NCBI GenBank assembly: GCA_947495775.1
Contig: CANMAQ010000009.1
Coordinates: 62,001 to 126,000 of the forward strand
Direction of reading: 5' to 3'
DNA: 64,000 nt
Origin: Jejuia algarum
Lineage (GTDB): Bacteria; Bacteroidota; Bacteroidia; Flavobacteriales; Flavobacteriaceae
Every line of letters starts with the position of its first letter. Within the stretch, counting starts at the first letter, position 1. Shown here in pieces: positions 25,571 to 35,251 of the stretch. The translations under genes and the position numbers were made by a program. The notes beneath the pieces were generated by a model. The model made no database searches. It was given only the letters and a program-made list of their open reading frames with translations, and was not told the DNA's origin.

Positions 25571-28500
25571 ATGAGGAATCTTTATTATTTTTTGCTCTTA
25601 TTAGCTGCTAACTTTACAGTTGCGCAAAGCCCTTATCTGGTAAAAGATTTAAATATTAACATGACACCTAGAGAACAAACACATACAAGTCTCTTTAGTA
25701 ATAGTTTAGCAGAAATAGATGGCGTAATATATTTTACTAGAAGTGAAGATAACACTGGCAGCGAATTGTGGCGAACTAATGGCACTGAACAAGAAACCTT
25801 TATGGTTAAGGATATTAAACCAGGAAAAGATTCTTCAACCCCTAAAGGACTAACACAAATTAATGATTTCATCTATTTTATTGCAAATAATGATGAATTA
25901 TGGAAAAGTGATGGTACAGAAGATGGAACTTCCTTAATAAAAAAACTTCAAATAAATGACACTAACAACTTTAAAATAAAGTTCGTTGCTATAAATAATA
26001 GTATATATATTTTAATTGGGAGTGCGCACCAAACAATTTTTCAATTATGGAAAACCGATGGTACTGAAAATGGCACGCTTCTTCTAAAAAAATTCTATAA
26101 TACAAATAATAATAATAACCTTAAAATGAGAACAGCAGTACTAAATGACGAACTGTTTTTTATTGGTACTGATGACATTCATGGATTAGAACTATGGAAA
26201 ACTAATGGTACAATTGAAGGGACTACGCTTGTTAAAGACATAAATATTGGTAAAGAGTCTAGTAAGATAAGCTATATCACAACCTTAAACAATACTTTAT
26301 TTTTTGATGCTAATAATGATATAGATGGAATTCAATTATGGAAAAGTGATGGTACCAACGAAGGAACAACCATAGTTAAAAATATAACACCAGCCTCTGG
26401 TGTCCCTAGAATAGATAATATTATTACATTTAGTAACACAATTTATTTTACATCAGGAATTAATAAAGAACTTTGGAAAAGTGATGGCACAGAGCAAGGC
26501 ACTATAAAGGTGAAAGAAAATATAACGATTAGAAGTTCTCATAACTCTCCAATTACTAGTAAGTTTACCAAAACCCCTGAAGCTTTTTTCTTTGGCGCAA
26601 ATAGAGACTACTCACTTTGGAAAAGCGACGGTACAGAACAGGGCACTAAAATGGTTAAGAATTTTGATGATGGCATATCCGCAAAGCAAATTGTATCGCT
26701 AACGTATGGCAATGGCGAACTATTTATAATACTCAAAGGAGCTAATAATATACGTGAACTTTGGACTACAGATGGGACTGAAGAAAATACAAAATTCATA
26801 AAAAACATAAACCCTCATTTAATTAACCTTCTAACTGGTCAAGAACGATCCCAATCATTATTCTCCAACGAAACAAATAATTTATATTTTTTTTCTAATA
26901 GTAATAACCCAATATCTGGCCTAAGATTGTGGAAAAGTGATGGAACTACCAATAATACTAATGCTGTAAAATCACGTTCTAAATTAAGTAATGAATCGAA
27001 CTCATCAAATCTTTCACCATCAATAAATATAAATGATAAAACAGTATTTTTAACAAACGATGGTATTTGGCAAACAGATGGCACAGAACAAAATACATCT
27101 AAAATTAAGGAATTAAATATACCTTGTTTAACCGATTTTAACGTATACGATAATAATATTTTATTTTCTGCTAGTGATGGTATATCTGGGGTAGAATTAT
27201 GGAAATCTAACGGTACTAAAGAAGGTACTGTTCTTATAAAAGATATACACCCCGGAGTTTCTAGTTCATCTATAGACTTTGAAACTAGTCTTATCATTAA
27301 TAGTGAGCTTTATTTTGTAGCTAATGATGGTATTCATGGGACAGAATTATGGAAGTCTGATGGTACCGAAAATGGCACTTTACTCATAAAAAATATTGGT
27401 CCAGAATCTTTCGGAAGTATTAACATTTCAAATACTTTCTTAAAAACACTCAATAATGAAGTTCTCTTTATAGCAAATGATAGAATTCATGGTGATGAGC
27501 TTTGGAAAACTAATGGCACAGAAGAAGGAACCATACTTATTAAAGATATAAATGAGGAAAATAGATTTTCAGGGAGTTCCATCAACCTTTCGCAGGCTAC
27601 ATTAAACCCTAATACTAGTGAAATTTATTTCACTGCAAACGATGGTATACACGGTAAAGAACTCTGGAAAACAGATGGTACAGAAGAAGGTACAACGCTT
27701 ATTAAAGATATTAATCAAAATAATATTAGTAAGCTAAAGAATTTTAATAACTGGTATTACTTTACGGCAGAAAATTCTGTATGGAAAACAGATGGCACGA
27801 ATGAAGGAACTACACTTATAGATGAATTCCAAGACAACATCTTACTGCTTGACACGAATGATGACTTACTTTTCCTTTTCACCCATTCTAACGCAGAAAT
27901 AAAACTTTGGAAATTTAACTCGGCTAATGATACTTTTTCTATTGTAAAAAGTTTTGAAAATAAAAAGTTTGATTTTCTAGATTTAATACCAGGATCAAAC
28001 GAAAAACTATTTTTTAGCTTAACTGGCACGGACAATAGCAAGGAACTGTGGGTCACAAACTTCACAAATCAAGGAACTATTTCTCTCATCAACTTAAAAC
28101 CTACGTTTAACGATAATGAAGTATTCAATATTTTTTGGAATATTAATAACACAGGCTATTTTTCTATTAATAATGGTATATATGGTAAGGAATTGTGGAA
28201 AACAGATGGTACTAAAGAAGGAACCCTTTTAATACACGATATCGCTGAAGGCGCTGCTAGTAGTGACCCCAATGTGTTCTCAGAAAGTGATGGTGTGATA
28301 TATTTTAGTGCATTTCCAATATCAAGCAGCGGTTTTCTTTACGGCAGAGAACTCATGGCATTTGGACATTGTGCCCCCAACAACAAAAAATTCGATAACG
28401 CACACCCTATAGAAAATGTTATCTATAACAGTGAGGCAATACCTAATTCTAGTACCGAAACCTGCCATTGTAATATATATAATGAACTCTTAAACATTAC

Positions 28501-29209
28501 AAAAAGCTCTGGTAACAATCCTATAGCAGATATTAATAATAACACCGTATATATTGCGACGAATTCCTCTCCAGCTGTTGTAAAACGGCATTATGAAATA
28601 GCTCCAAAGAACAATATTGCTAATACTACAGGAGGCCTCACTCTGTACTTTACGCAAGACGAATTCAATGCTTTTAATAAGCTACAAGGGCAACCCTCAA
28701 CTACAGAAAACAACGAGACGAGTGCATTTCAATTCCAACGCTTGCCTACCAGCCCCACAGACCTAGAAAACATTGCAAATGTTAGAATTTTAGTTAGAAA
28801 AGGCATTAGCAACGATGGGAGTGGTCATATAGATAGCTACCCTGATAACAGCACTGTTATAGACCCTGTAGACACAAATATCATTTGGAATGCTAACGAA
28901 AACATTTGGGAAGTCTCTTTCGACACAGAAAGCTTTGGTGGTTTTTGGCTAACAAGTGCAGATAGGGTTTTAAGTACAACTCAAACAGAGTCATCAAAAC
29001 TTACGCTTAGCCCTAACCCAACAACATCTTACGTTCAATTTAATGGCCTTAAGCAAAAGGAACCATTTACCATATACAACATGCTAGGCGTTGCTGTACA
29101 AAAAGGTACTGCTCAAAACAACACGCCAATAAGCACTGCGCAATTAACGCAAGGCTTATATATTCTAGAGCTTGATAATGGTACTAGTTTTAAGATTATT
29201 AAGCGCTAA
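25571..29209 (+). CDS. Secreted ELWxxDGT-repeat protein with type IX secretion signal (paralogue 1)
   Basis: A 1212-residue secreted protein: signal peptide (cleaved near VAQ19), about 18 repeats of the ELWKSDGTEQGT kind between residues 50 and 900, spaced 40-60 residues apart and suggesting stacked beta-propeller blades, then a region with CHCNIYNELLN and VKRHYEIAPKN...LTLYFTQDEFNAF, and a type A T9SS sorting domain (about 1140-1212, SPNPTTSYVQFNGL to FKIIKR). It should be exported across the outer membrane by the gliding-linked T9SS. Function is unknown; adhesion or surface-associated roles are plausible. Confidence 0.93.
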   Translation: MRNLYYFLLLLAANFTVAQSPYLVKDLNINMTPREQTHTSLFSNSLAEIDGVIYFTRSEDNTGSELWRTNGTEQETFMVKDIKPGKDSSTPKGLTQINDFIYFIANNDELWKSDGTEDGTSLIKKLQINDTNNFKIKFVAINNSIYILIGSAHQTIFQLWKTDGTENGTLLLKKFYNTNNNNNLKMRTAVLNDELFFIGTDDIHGLELWKTNGTIEGTTLVKDINIGKESSKISYITTLNNTLFFDANNDIDGIQLWKSDGTNEGTTIVKNITPASGVPRIDNIITFSNTIYFTSGINKELWKSDGTEQGTIKVKENITIRSSHNSPITSKFTKTPEAFFFGANRDYSLWKSDGTEQGTKMVKNFDDGISAKQIVSLTYGNGELFIILKGANNIRELWTTDGTEENTKFIKNINPHLINLLTGQERSQSLFSNETNNLYFFSNSNNPISGLRLWKSDGTTNNTNAVKSRSKLSNESNSSNLSPSININDKTVFLTNDGIWQTDGTEQNTSKIKELNIPCLTDFNVYDNNILFSASDGISGVELWKSNGTKEGTVLIKDIHPGVSSSSIDFETSLIINSELYFVANDGIHGTELWKSDGTENGTLLIKNIGPESFGSINISNTFLKTLNNEVLFIANDRIHGDELWKTNGTEEGTILIKDINEENRFSGSSINLSQATLNPNTSEIYFTANDGIHGKELWKTDGTEEGTTLIKDINQNNISKLKNFNNWYYFTAENSVWKTDGTNEGTTLIDEFQDNILLLDTNDDLLFLFTHSNAEIKLWKFNSANDTFSIVKSFENKKFDFLDLIPGSNEKLFFSLTGTDNSKELWVTNFTNQGTISLINLKPTFNDNEVFNIFWNINNTGYFSINNGIYGKELWKTDGTKEGTLLIHDIAEGAASSDPNVFSESDGVIYFSAFPISSSGFLYGRELMAFGHCAPNNKKFDNAHPIENVIYNSEAIPNSSTETCHCNIYNELLNITKSSGNNPIADINNNTVYIATNSSPAVVKRHYEIAPKNNIANTTGGLTLYFTQDEFNAFNKLQGQPSTTENNETSAFQFQRLPTSPTDLENIANVRILVRKGISNDGSGHIDSYPDNSTVIDPVDTNIIWNANENIWEVSFDTESFGGFWLTSADRVLSTTQTESSKLTLSPNPTTSYVQFNGLKQKEPFTIYNMLGVAVQKGTAQNNTPISTAQLTQGLYILELDNGTSFKIIKR

Positions 29210-29235
29210 AACGCATTTAATAATTAACAAAATCT

Positions 29236-29274
29236 AAAACGAACTGCTCTGCTAAAAACTAGGCAGTTCGTTTT
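29236..29274 (+). terminator. Intrinsic terminator after the first ELWxxDGT gene
   Basis: AAAACGAACTGC (29236-29247) is complementary to GCAGTTCGTTTT (29263-29274), followed by more T (seven in a row from 29271). It separates the two tandem ELWxxDGT genes into independent transcripts. Confidence 0.85.
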
Positions 29275-29410
29275 TTTATAAAAAGCCTTTTTTAGAGATA
29301 TCAAAACAATACCTCACGTTGTTAATCGATAAAGTACTATAGTTTATAGAATAAAATTCTCATGTATTTGTTTATAAGTATATTTATCGCCTAATACTAT
29401 TTTGCTATTT

Positions 29411-32400
29411 ATGAAACACTATTTACTATTATTTATTATATACTTAAGCTTTAATTTTGTAAAAGCCCAAACGCCTTACTTGGTTAAGGATCTAAACGCT
29501 AATCGAGATGCTAAAGGCCAATTATTTCCACGCTTTTTTACTACAGATCTAGCAGAAATGAACGGCATCTTTTATTATAGGGCTGCCGAAGATCCATTTG
29601 GAGAAGAACTATGGCGAACCGATGGGACTCCTCAAGGCACTTATATGCTAAAAGACATAATACCAGGGAGAGTCTCAAGCAGTCCCTCTAGCATGGCACA
29701 TATTGACAATACCTTGTACTTTATAACAAACAGCTCACAGTTATGGAAAAGTGACGGGACAGAGGAGGGTACGGTCTTAATAAAGTCATTTGATTCTAAT
29801 AGTTTATCTAGTACCTTCTTTACAAAATTTAATAATTCCATCTTTTTCATAACTTCTAGATTTGATTCAGGCACCAAAATATGGCGTACGGACGGAACTG
29901 AAAACGGAACAATTTTAATAAAAACCATTCCTCCTGGAGAAAGCTCTGGTATTAACCCTACGAATTTCAATACTACCAAACCAATAGTTATAAATAACAC
30001 GTTATTTTTCAGAGCTGATGACGGTGTACATGGTACAGAACTATGGAAAACAGATGGTACTGAGTCTGGTACCACATTAGTTAAAGATGTCACTCAAGGT
30101 ATAGCTCCAACAAACACGACTTACCTTGTGGCTTTAGATAATATGCTATATTTTGATGTTATTGGTCAAGACAATGTAAAAAGACTTTGGAGTACAGATG
30201 GCACAGAACAAGGCACCAATGTGTTTTCAAATCTTGAGCTACGTAGCTCAAGCGATAGAAGAGACAACTTTAATCTTGTAAATTTAAATGGCTTTCTCCT
30301 TTTTACAATACTTAAGGATGGTAAAAACCAACTTTGGAAAACAGATGGTTCTTTAAATGGAACTGTTCCCATTAAAGAAGATATTAATATAAGCAGCGCT
30401 GCGAATCCTTTTAGCTCTAACACTTCTAAATCTTCCACAAATTTTTACTTTGGAGCTAATGATGACACTGAAATATGGAAAAGTGACGGAACGACAGAAG
30501 GTACCATACTAGTAGAAGATTTAAATAACAGTATGCCTGCAAAAACAGTCACAAACCTAACATACGGTAACAATGAGCTTTTTTTCATTATAGAAGACTC
30601 TAACAATAACATCGACCGAGCGCTCTGGAAAACAACAAACAATGACACTAATAGCTTATTTGTTAAAAACATAAATCCAAATTCGAATAATACATCTTCA
30701 ATAAGCGAAGAAGCACTTTTCAGTAGCACAAGTCAATCGCTAGCATTTATATCTAACTCTGAAAAAAATGAAACCTTTGAGAAATTATGGTTAAGTGATG
30801 GTTCCACATCTGGAACAAACGCTATTAATACAGAGTTTAAAACAGGAACAAATAATAGTACTGTAAATTCCTTTGCAAGCCTAAATGGAGATACTTTTTT
30901 TGTCACGGAGAACGCTTTATGGAAAACTAATGGGACAGATGATACAACGTTTATTATTAAAGCTTTTGCCCAAACAAAAACACTATTCAATTTTAACAAT
31001 GCATTATATTTAATTGCAGATGATGGTATTTTTGGAGAAGAATTATGGAAAAGTGATGGGACAGAACAAGGTACTGTACTCGTAAAAGATATCGCTTTAG
31101 GCGATGCTTCTAGCGCTATAAATGAAAACAAACTTTTAATTTTAGATACTGCTTTATATTTTGCTGCTAACGATGGCATTCACGGAAATGAACTCTGGAA
31201 ATCTGATGGTACAGAACAAGGCACTACACTAGTAAAAGATATCAATCCTGGAGACCAATCAGGAATGGCGTCTCATCGCTCTGCCAATTTAGAAGTCTTA
31301 AATAATTCTATTTATTTTGCTGCTAGCGATGGTATACATGGTTTTGAGCTTTGGAAATCTGATGGTACAGAACAAGGTACTACAATGATAAAAGACGCGT
31401 ACCCTGGTCTAGGCTCTTCTAATAGTGCCCCTTTGTTCATCACTAATGCTAATGGTACTTTATTCTTTAATGCTAACGATGGCATACATGGTAGAGAACT
31501 CTGGAAATCTGATGGTACAGAACAAGGTACTACACTAGTAAAAGATGTACGGTCTGGCGAAATCTTTAGTTTTCCTTCAAAGCTATTCTATCTAAACAAT
31601 GTCCTTTTTTTTAGTGCTAATGATGGTATTAACGGTAGAGAACTCTGGAAATCTGATGGTACAGAACAAGGCACTACGCTAGTAAAAGATATAGCTCTTG
31701 GAACTAGATCTGCACTCACCGCACTTCCTGATGATTTCGTAGTTTTTAACAACGAATTATACTTCCTTGCAAGCGATGTCAATACTACTGAAGACCTCTG
31801 GAAATCTGATGGTACAGAACAAGGTACTGTTATGGTAGCAGACGTAATAAACGGTTTTGAAGCCAAAGCCATAAATAACTTAGTAGTCATAGATAACTTA
31901 CTTTATTTTTCTGCAAGCGACACCATAAACGGAAGCGAAATTTGGAAAACTGATGGGACAGAAGAAGGTACTACGCGCATAGACATTGCCGAAGGTTCTG
32001 AATACAACATTCCAAGCTCCTTAACAGCCGTTAATAACAGAATATACTTTACCGCTTATGTCAATTCTAAAGCAAACTTTTACTATGGCACAGAACTTAT
32101 GGCTCTTGGCAACTGTACCCTTAACAATACAAAATTCAATACTGCACATCCTATAGAAAACAAGGCATTTAATAGTGAACTACAAGACAATCCCAGTGCA
32201 CAAACCTGTCATTGTAATTTATTTAACGAATTGATAAGTACTACGCAAGCTACAGGAAACATACCTATTGTAGCCACTAATTCGAATACTGTTTTTAGAG
32301 ATGAAATCCCTACAGCAAACTTTGTGAAACGCCATTACGAAATTGCACCACAAAATGATATCTCTAACACTACAGGTGGTGTTACCTTATACTTTACGCA

Positions 32401-32911
32401 AGAAGAATTCGATGCTTTTAACGCCCTACAAACATTACGTATACCTACATCACCTACAGATGTTGCAAATGCAGCCAACATTAGAATTGTACTTAGAGAA
32501 GGCTTAAGTGCTGATGGTAGCGGTGCCGTAGACACATACCCTGAAGGTGAGGCTACCGTCATTACTCCAGAAGCAAATGCTATCGTTTGGAATGCGACAG
32601 ATAACCGTTGGGAAGTCTCTTTCGACACCCAAGGCTTTGGTGGTTTTTGGCTAACAAGTGCAGGTAGGGTTTTAAGTACAACTCAAGCAGAGTCATCAAA
32701 ACTTACGCTTAGTCCTAACCCAACAACATCTTACATCCAATTGAACGGCCTTAAGCAAAAGGAACCATTTACCATATACAACATGCTAGGCGTTGCTGTA
32801 CAAAAAGGTACTGCTCAAAACAACACGCCAATAAGCACTGCGCAATTAACGCAAGGCTTATATATTCTAGAGCTTGATAATGGTACTAGTTTTAAGATTA
32901 TTAAGCGCTAA
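29411..32911 (+). CDS. Secreted ELWxxDGT-repeat protein with type IX secretion signal (paralogue 2)
   Basis: I start this at the ATG at 29411 rather than the TTG at 29402, giving 1166 residues that open with a clear signal peptide (ending near VKAQ). Architecture copies the upstream gene: about 17-18 ELWKSDGTEQGT repeats, several almost identical at DNA level (for example near 31196, 31346, 31501 and 31646), the CHCNLFNEL and VKRHYEIAPQN region, and a type A T9SS domain. The last 165 bases are identical to those of the upstream paralogue, so the pair arose by duplication with recent sequence exchange. Confidence 0.93.
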   Translation: MKHYLLLFIIYLSFNFVKAQTPYLVKDLNANRDAKGQLFPRFFTTDLAEMNGIFYYRAAEDPFGEELWRTDGTPQGTYMLKDIIPGRVSSSPSSMAHIDNTLYFITNSSQLWKSDGTEEGTVLIKSFDSNSLSSTFFTKFNNSIFFITSRFDSGTKIWRTDGTENGTILIKTIPPGESSGINPTNFNTTKPIVINNTLFFRADDGVHGTELWKTDGTESGTTLVKDVTQGIAPTNTTYLVALDNMLYFDVIGQDNVKRLWSTDGTEQGTNVFSNLELRSSSDRRDNFNLVNLNGFLLFTILKDGKNQLWKTDGSLNGTVPIKEDINISSAANPFSSNTSKSSTNFYFGANDDTEIWKSDGTTEGTILVEDLNNSMPAKTVTNLTYGNNELFFIIEDSNNNIDRALWKTTNNDTNSLFVKNINPNSNNTSSISEEALFSSTSQSLAFISNSEKNETFEKLWLSDGSTSGTNAINTEFKTGTNNSTVNSFASLNGDTFFVTENALWKTNGTDDTTFIIKAFAQTKTLFNFNNALYLIADDGIFGEELWKSDGTEQGTVLVKDIALGDASSAINENKLLILDTALYFAANDGIHGNELWKSDGTEQGTTLVKDINPGDQSGMASHRSANLEVLNNSIYFAASDGIHGFELWKSDGTEQGTTMIKDAYPGLGSSNSAPLFITNANGTLFFNANDGIHGRELWKSDGTEQGTTLVKDVRSGEIFSFPSKLFYLNNVLFFSANDGINGRELWKSDGTEQGTTLVKDIALGTRSALTALPDDFVVFNNELYFLASDVNTTEDLWKSDGTEQGTVMVADVINGFEAKAINNLVVIDNLLYFSASDTINGSEIWKTDGTEEGTTRIDIAEGSEYNIPSSLTAVNNRIYFTAYVNSKANFYYGTELMALGNCTLNNTKFNTAHPIENKAFNSELQDNPSAQTCHCNLFNELISTTQATGNIPIVATNSNTVFRDEIPTANFVKRHYEIAPQNDISNTTGGVTLYFTQEEFDAFNALQTLRIPTSPTDVANAANIRIVLREGLSADGSGAVDTYPEGEATVITPEANAIVWNATDNRWEVSFDTQGFGGFWLTSAGRVLSTTQAESSKLTLSPNPTTSYIQLNGLKQKEPFTIYNMLGVAVQKGTAQNNTPISTAQLTQGLYILELDNGTSFKIIKR

Positions 32912-32949
32912 TACAGTTGAATACGGGTATAACTCACTAATGACACTTG

Positions 32950-32987
32950 AACAAACTGCTTTGGTATTTACACCAAAGCAGTTTGTT
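32950..32987 (+). terminator. Strong hairpin after the second ELWxxDGT gene
   Basis: A perfect 16-bp stem (AACAAACTGCTTTGGT at 32950-32965 with 32972-32987) and a 6-base loop, followed by a T-rich stretch. It ends the ELWxxDGT transcript just before the promoter of the ABC gene. Confidence 0.75.
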
Positions 32988-32994
32988 ATTTTAC

Positions 32995-33002
32995 TATCTT
33001 TG
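32995..33002 (+). promoter_or_regulatory. -7 box of the ABC ATPase gene (TATCTTTG)
   Basis: TATCTTTG matches TAnnTTTG and lies 17 bases before the ATG at 33020, directly after the upstream terminator. The expected -33 region falls within the terminator stem, so terminator and promoter overlap. Confidence 0.45.
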
Positions 33003-33019
33003 GGATAGAACTTCTGGTT

Positions 33020-34702
33020 ATGCAAGACACCCCTCCCATTTTAACGATAGACAACCTTTCCATTGCATTTGGAGCTCAAAATGTGATCCATAACATCTCT
33101 TACAAACTGTATCAAGACGAAATATTAGGTATCGTAGGTGAATCCGGTTCGGGAAAATCGGTGTCCTCTTTAGCCATATTAGGTTTACTTCCAAAGCGAA
33201 TTTCTAACATTACTTCTGGTCGTATTGTTTATGCAAATGAAGACATTACAAAATACACTCCAAAAGCATTCCAAGACTTAAGAGGTAAAAAAATCGCTAT
33301 GATTTTTCAAGAACCTATGAGTTCTCTAAACCCTTCCATGCGTTGTGGCCAACAAGTCATCGAAATTCTACAACAGCATACAAATGTCACTAAAACCGAA
33401 GCAAAAGCAGAGGTTTTAGCATTGTTTGAAAACGTAAAATTACCAGATGTTACCCGTGTGTTTAAGGCCTATCCTCATGAAATTTCAGGAGGACAAAAAC
33501 AACGTGTTATGATTGCTATGGCTATAGCCTGCAAACCAGATATACTTATCGCAGATGAGCCTACTACAGCTTTAGATGTTACCGTTCAAAACGATATTGT
33601 AAAACTCCTTAAAACACTACAGCGAGAGACCAAGATGAGTATTATATTTATCACGCATGATCTGGCTCTAATTTCTGAAATTGCAGATAGAGCGCTCGTT
33701 ATGTTTAAAGGAAAAGTTGTAGAAGAAGGTCCTATTGAAGCTATATTTAAACACCCAAAACATAATTACACAAAGGCTTTAATCGCTTCTAGACCAGCAC
33801 TAGGAGAACGTTTAAAAGTGCTCCCAACCATACAAGACGCCTTAAACGATACCATTAAAACAGAACACATCTCTAAAGACGAACGTTTACGTCACCACGA
33901 ACTGCTTTACAGTAAACCTCCACTTCTAGAAATCATTAATCTAGAAAAAACATACGTATCAAAATCGGGTTGGTTTTCATCTCCAAAAACATTTAAAGCA
34001 GTAGATAATGTGAGTTTTAAATTATATGAAGGAGAGACTTTGGGTCTTGTAGGTGAATCAGGTTGTGGAAAATCAACACTAGGCAATGCCATTTTACAAC
34101 TCGATAAAGCAACGTCTGGCGCCATTATTTACAAAGGTGAAGACATTACCAAACTATCGGGAACAGCATTAAGAACACTTCGTAAAGACATTCAAATTAT
34201 TTTTCAAGATCCGTTTGCATCACTAAATCCTAGAATCCCTGTAGGTGAAGCCATTATGGAACCCATGATTGTACACCGCCTTTACAATTCTAATACAGAG
34301 CGCAAAGCTAAAGTACTAGACATTCTAGAACGCGTAGGCCTCACAGCAAGCCATTTTAACCGTTATCCTCATGAATTCTCGGGGGGCCAACGCCAACGTA
34401 TTGGTATTGCCAGAACAATAGCCTTACAGCCAAAACTTATTGTCTGTGACGAATCTGTATCTGCTTTAGACATTTCGGTACAAGCGCAAGTATTAAACCT
34501 TCTAAATACGCTAAAAACAGATTTTGGATTTACCTATATTTTTATTTCTCATGATCTCGCCGTTGTAAAATATATGGCAGATCAACTTTTAGTAATGAAC
34601 AAAGGAAAGATAGAGGAGCTTGATGATGCCGATCGCATTTACGCACATCCTAAAAAGGCCTATACACAAAAACTCATTAACGCTATTCCTAAAGGGATTT
34701 AA
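33020..34702 (+). CDS. Fused double ABC ATPase of the oligopeptide/dipeptide importer type
   Basis: A 560-residue protein carrying two ATPase domains in tandem, equivalent to DppD plus DppF (YejF type). Domain 1 has GESGSGKS, FQEPMSSLNP, ISGGQKQRV and ADEPTTALD; domain 2 (from about residue 300) has GESGCGKST, FQDPFASLNPR, FSGGQRQRIG and CDESVSALD. It should power peptide or nickel-type uptake through permeases. No permease or binding protein gene is adjacent, so the partners lie elsewhere. Confidence 0.93.
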   Translation: MQDTPPILTIDNLSIAFGAQNVIHNISYKLYQDEILGIVGESGSGKSVSSLAILGLLPKRISNITSGRIVYANEDITKYTPKAFQDLRGKKIAMIFQEPMSSLNPSMRCGQQVIEILQQHTNVTKTEAKAEVLALFENVKLPDVTRVFKAYPHEISGGQKQRVMIAMAIACKPDILIADEPTTALDVTVQNDIVKLLKTLQRETKMSIIFITHDLALISEIADRALVMFKGKVVEEGPIEAIFKHPKHNYTKALIASRPALGERLKVLPTIQDALNDTIKTEHISKDERLRHHELLYSKPPLLEIINLEKTYVSKSGWFSSPKTFKAVDNVSFKLYEGETLGLVGESGCGKSTLGNAILQLDKATSGAIIYKGEDITKLSGTALRTLRKDIQIIFQDPFASLNPRIPVGEAIMEPMIVHRLYNSNTERKAKVLDILERVGLTASHFNRYPHEFSGGQRQRIGIARTIALQPKLIVCDESVSALDISVQAQVLNLLNTLKTDFGFTYIFISHDLAVVKYMADQLLVMNKGKIEELDDADRIYAHPKKAYTQKLINAIPKGI

Positions 34703-34715
34703 AAAAATAAGCCCA

Positions 34716-34766
34716 TTTCAGAATTAATAACCTAACTATTAAAGTCTGAAACAAGCTCTTTTTTTG
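34716..34766 (+). terminator. Probable terminator after the ABC ATPase gene
   Basis: TTTCAGA (34716-34722) pairs with TCTGAAA (34745-34751) across a long loop, followed by AAGCTC and a run of eight T (34758-34765). The short stem and long loop make this weaker than the other terminators in the window. Confidence 0.4.
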
Positions 34767-35214
34767 TAAAAAGCAAATACGATTATATCATAAATACTTT
34801 TCTTGTAAGGTAGAATAAACTTTTAATAAACCTTAAATTTTCATCTATGGTTTCTCTAAATTTACTGTCTCTTTTTGTAGGTTGTTCAGGTAGATTTGGT
34901 GCCATAGCTTTAGGTTTTAAGTTAATGGTAGATTTGGGAAAATCTTTATATTATTATACGGTTGATTTGGTTTTGTAAAGATCTACTTTTTTTTCAAAAT
35001 AATAGATAAAAAACATATTAATTCGATGAAATACACTTTTTTTTAACACTTAGAGTGCAATAGACGTAAAAATCATCACAAAAACCCCCTTTTAAGTATT
35101 GTAGATCTCATTTTATTTAAGAAGCTACAGGAAAGTAGAAAACGTATACCATCTATTAAACAGCCCTACGCTATTACACCTCCTAGAGCTTAACATTGAG
35201 ACTATAATAATCTG
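34767..35214. other. AT-rich intergenic region before the acetoacetyl-CoA synthetase gene
   Basis: About 450 bases without a convincing gene. A 43-codon plus-strand ORF (34847-34978, MVSLNLLSLFVGCSGRFGA) is present but has no supporting signal. I see no repeat or structured RNA. Confidence 0.4.
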
Positions 35215-35222
35215 TATATTTG
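35215..35222 (+). promoter_or_regulatory. -7 box of the acetoacetyl-CoA synthetase gene (TATATTTG)
   Basis: TATATTTG matches TAnnTTTG, 29 bases before the ATG at 35252. A TTG at 35196-35198 is 16 bases upstream, somewhat close for a -33 element. Confidence 0.4.
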
Positions 35223-35251
35223 GGTACAGTCATCACATACGATATCGCATT

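Noticed and set aside
25571..32911. Possible CRISPR-like array because of many short DNA repeats
   Set aside because: The repeats are irregularly spaced codons of ELWxxDGT motifs in continuous reading frames, with no constant spacer length and no cas genes.
34847..34978. A 43-codon ORF in the spacer between the ABC ATPase and acetoacetyl-CoA synthetase genes
   Set aside because: It has no ribosome-binding or promoter signal, no recognisable similarity and a composition like the surrounding AT-rich spacer, so I treat it as chance.
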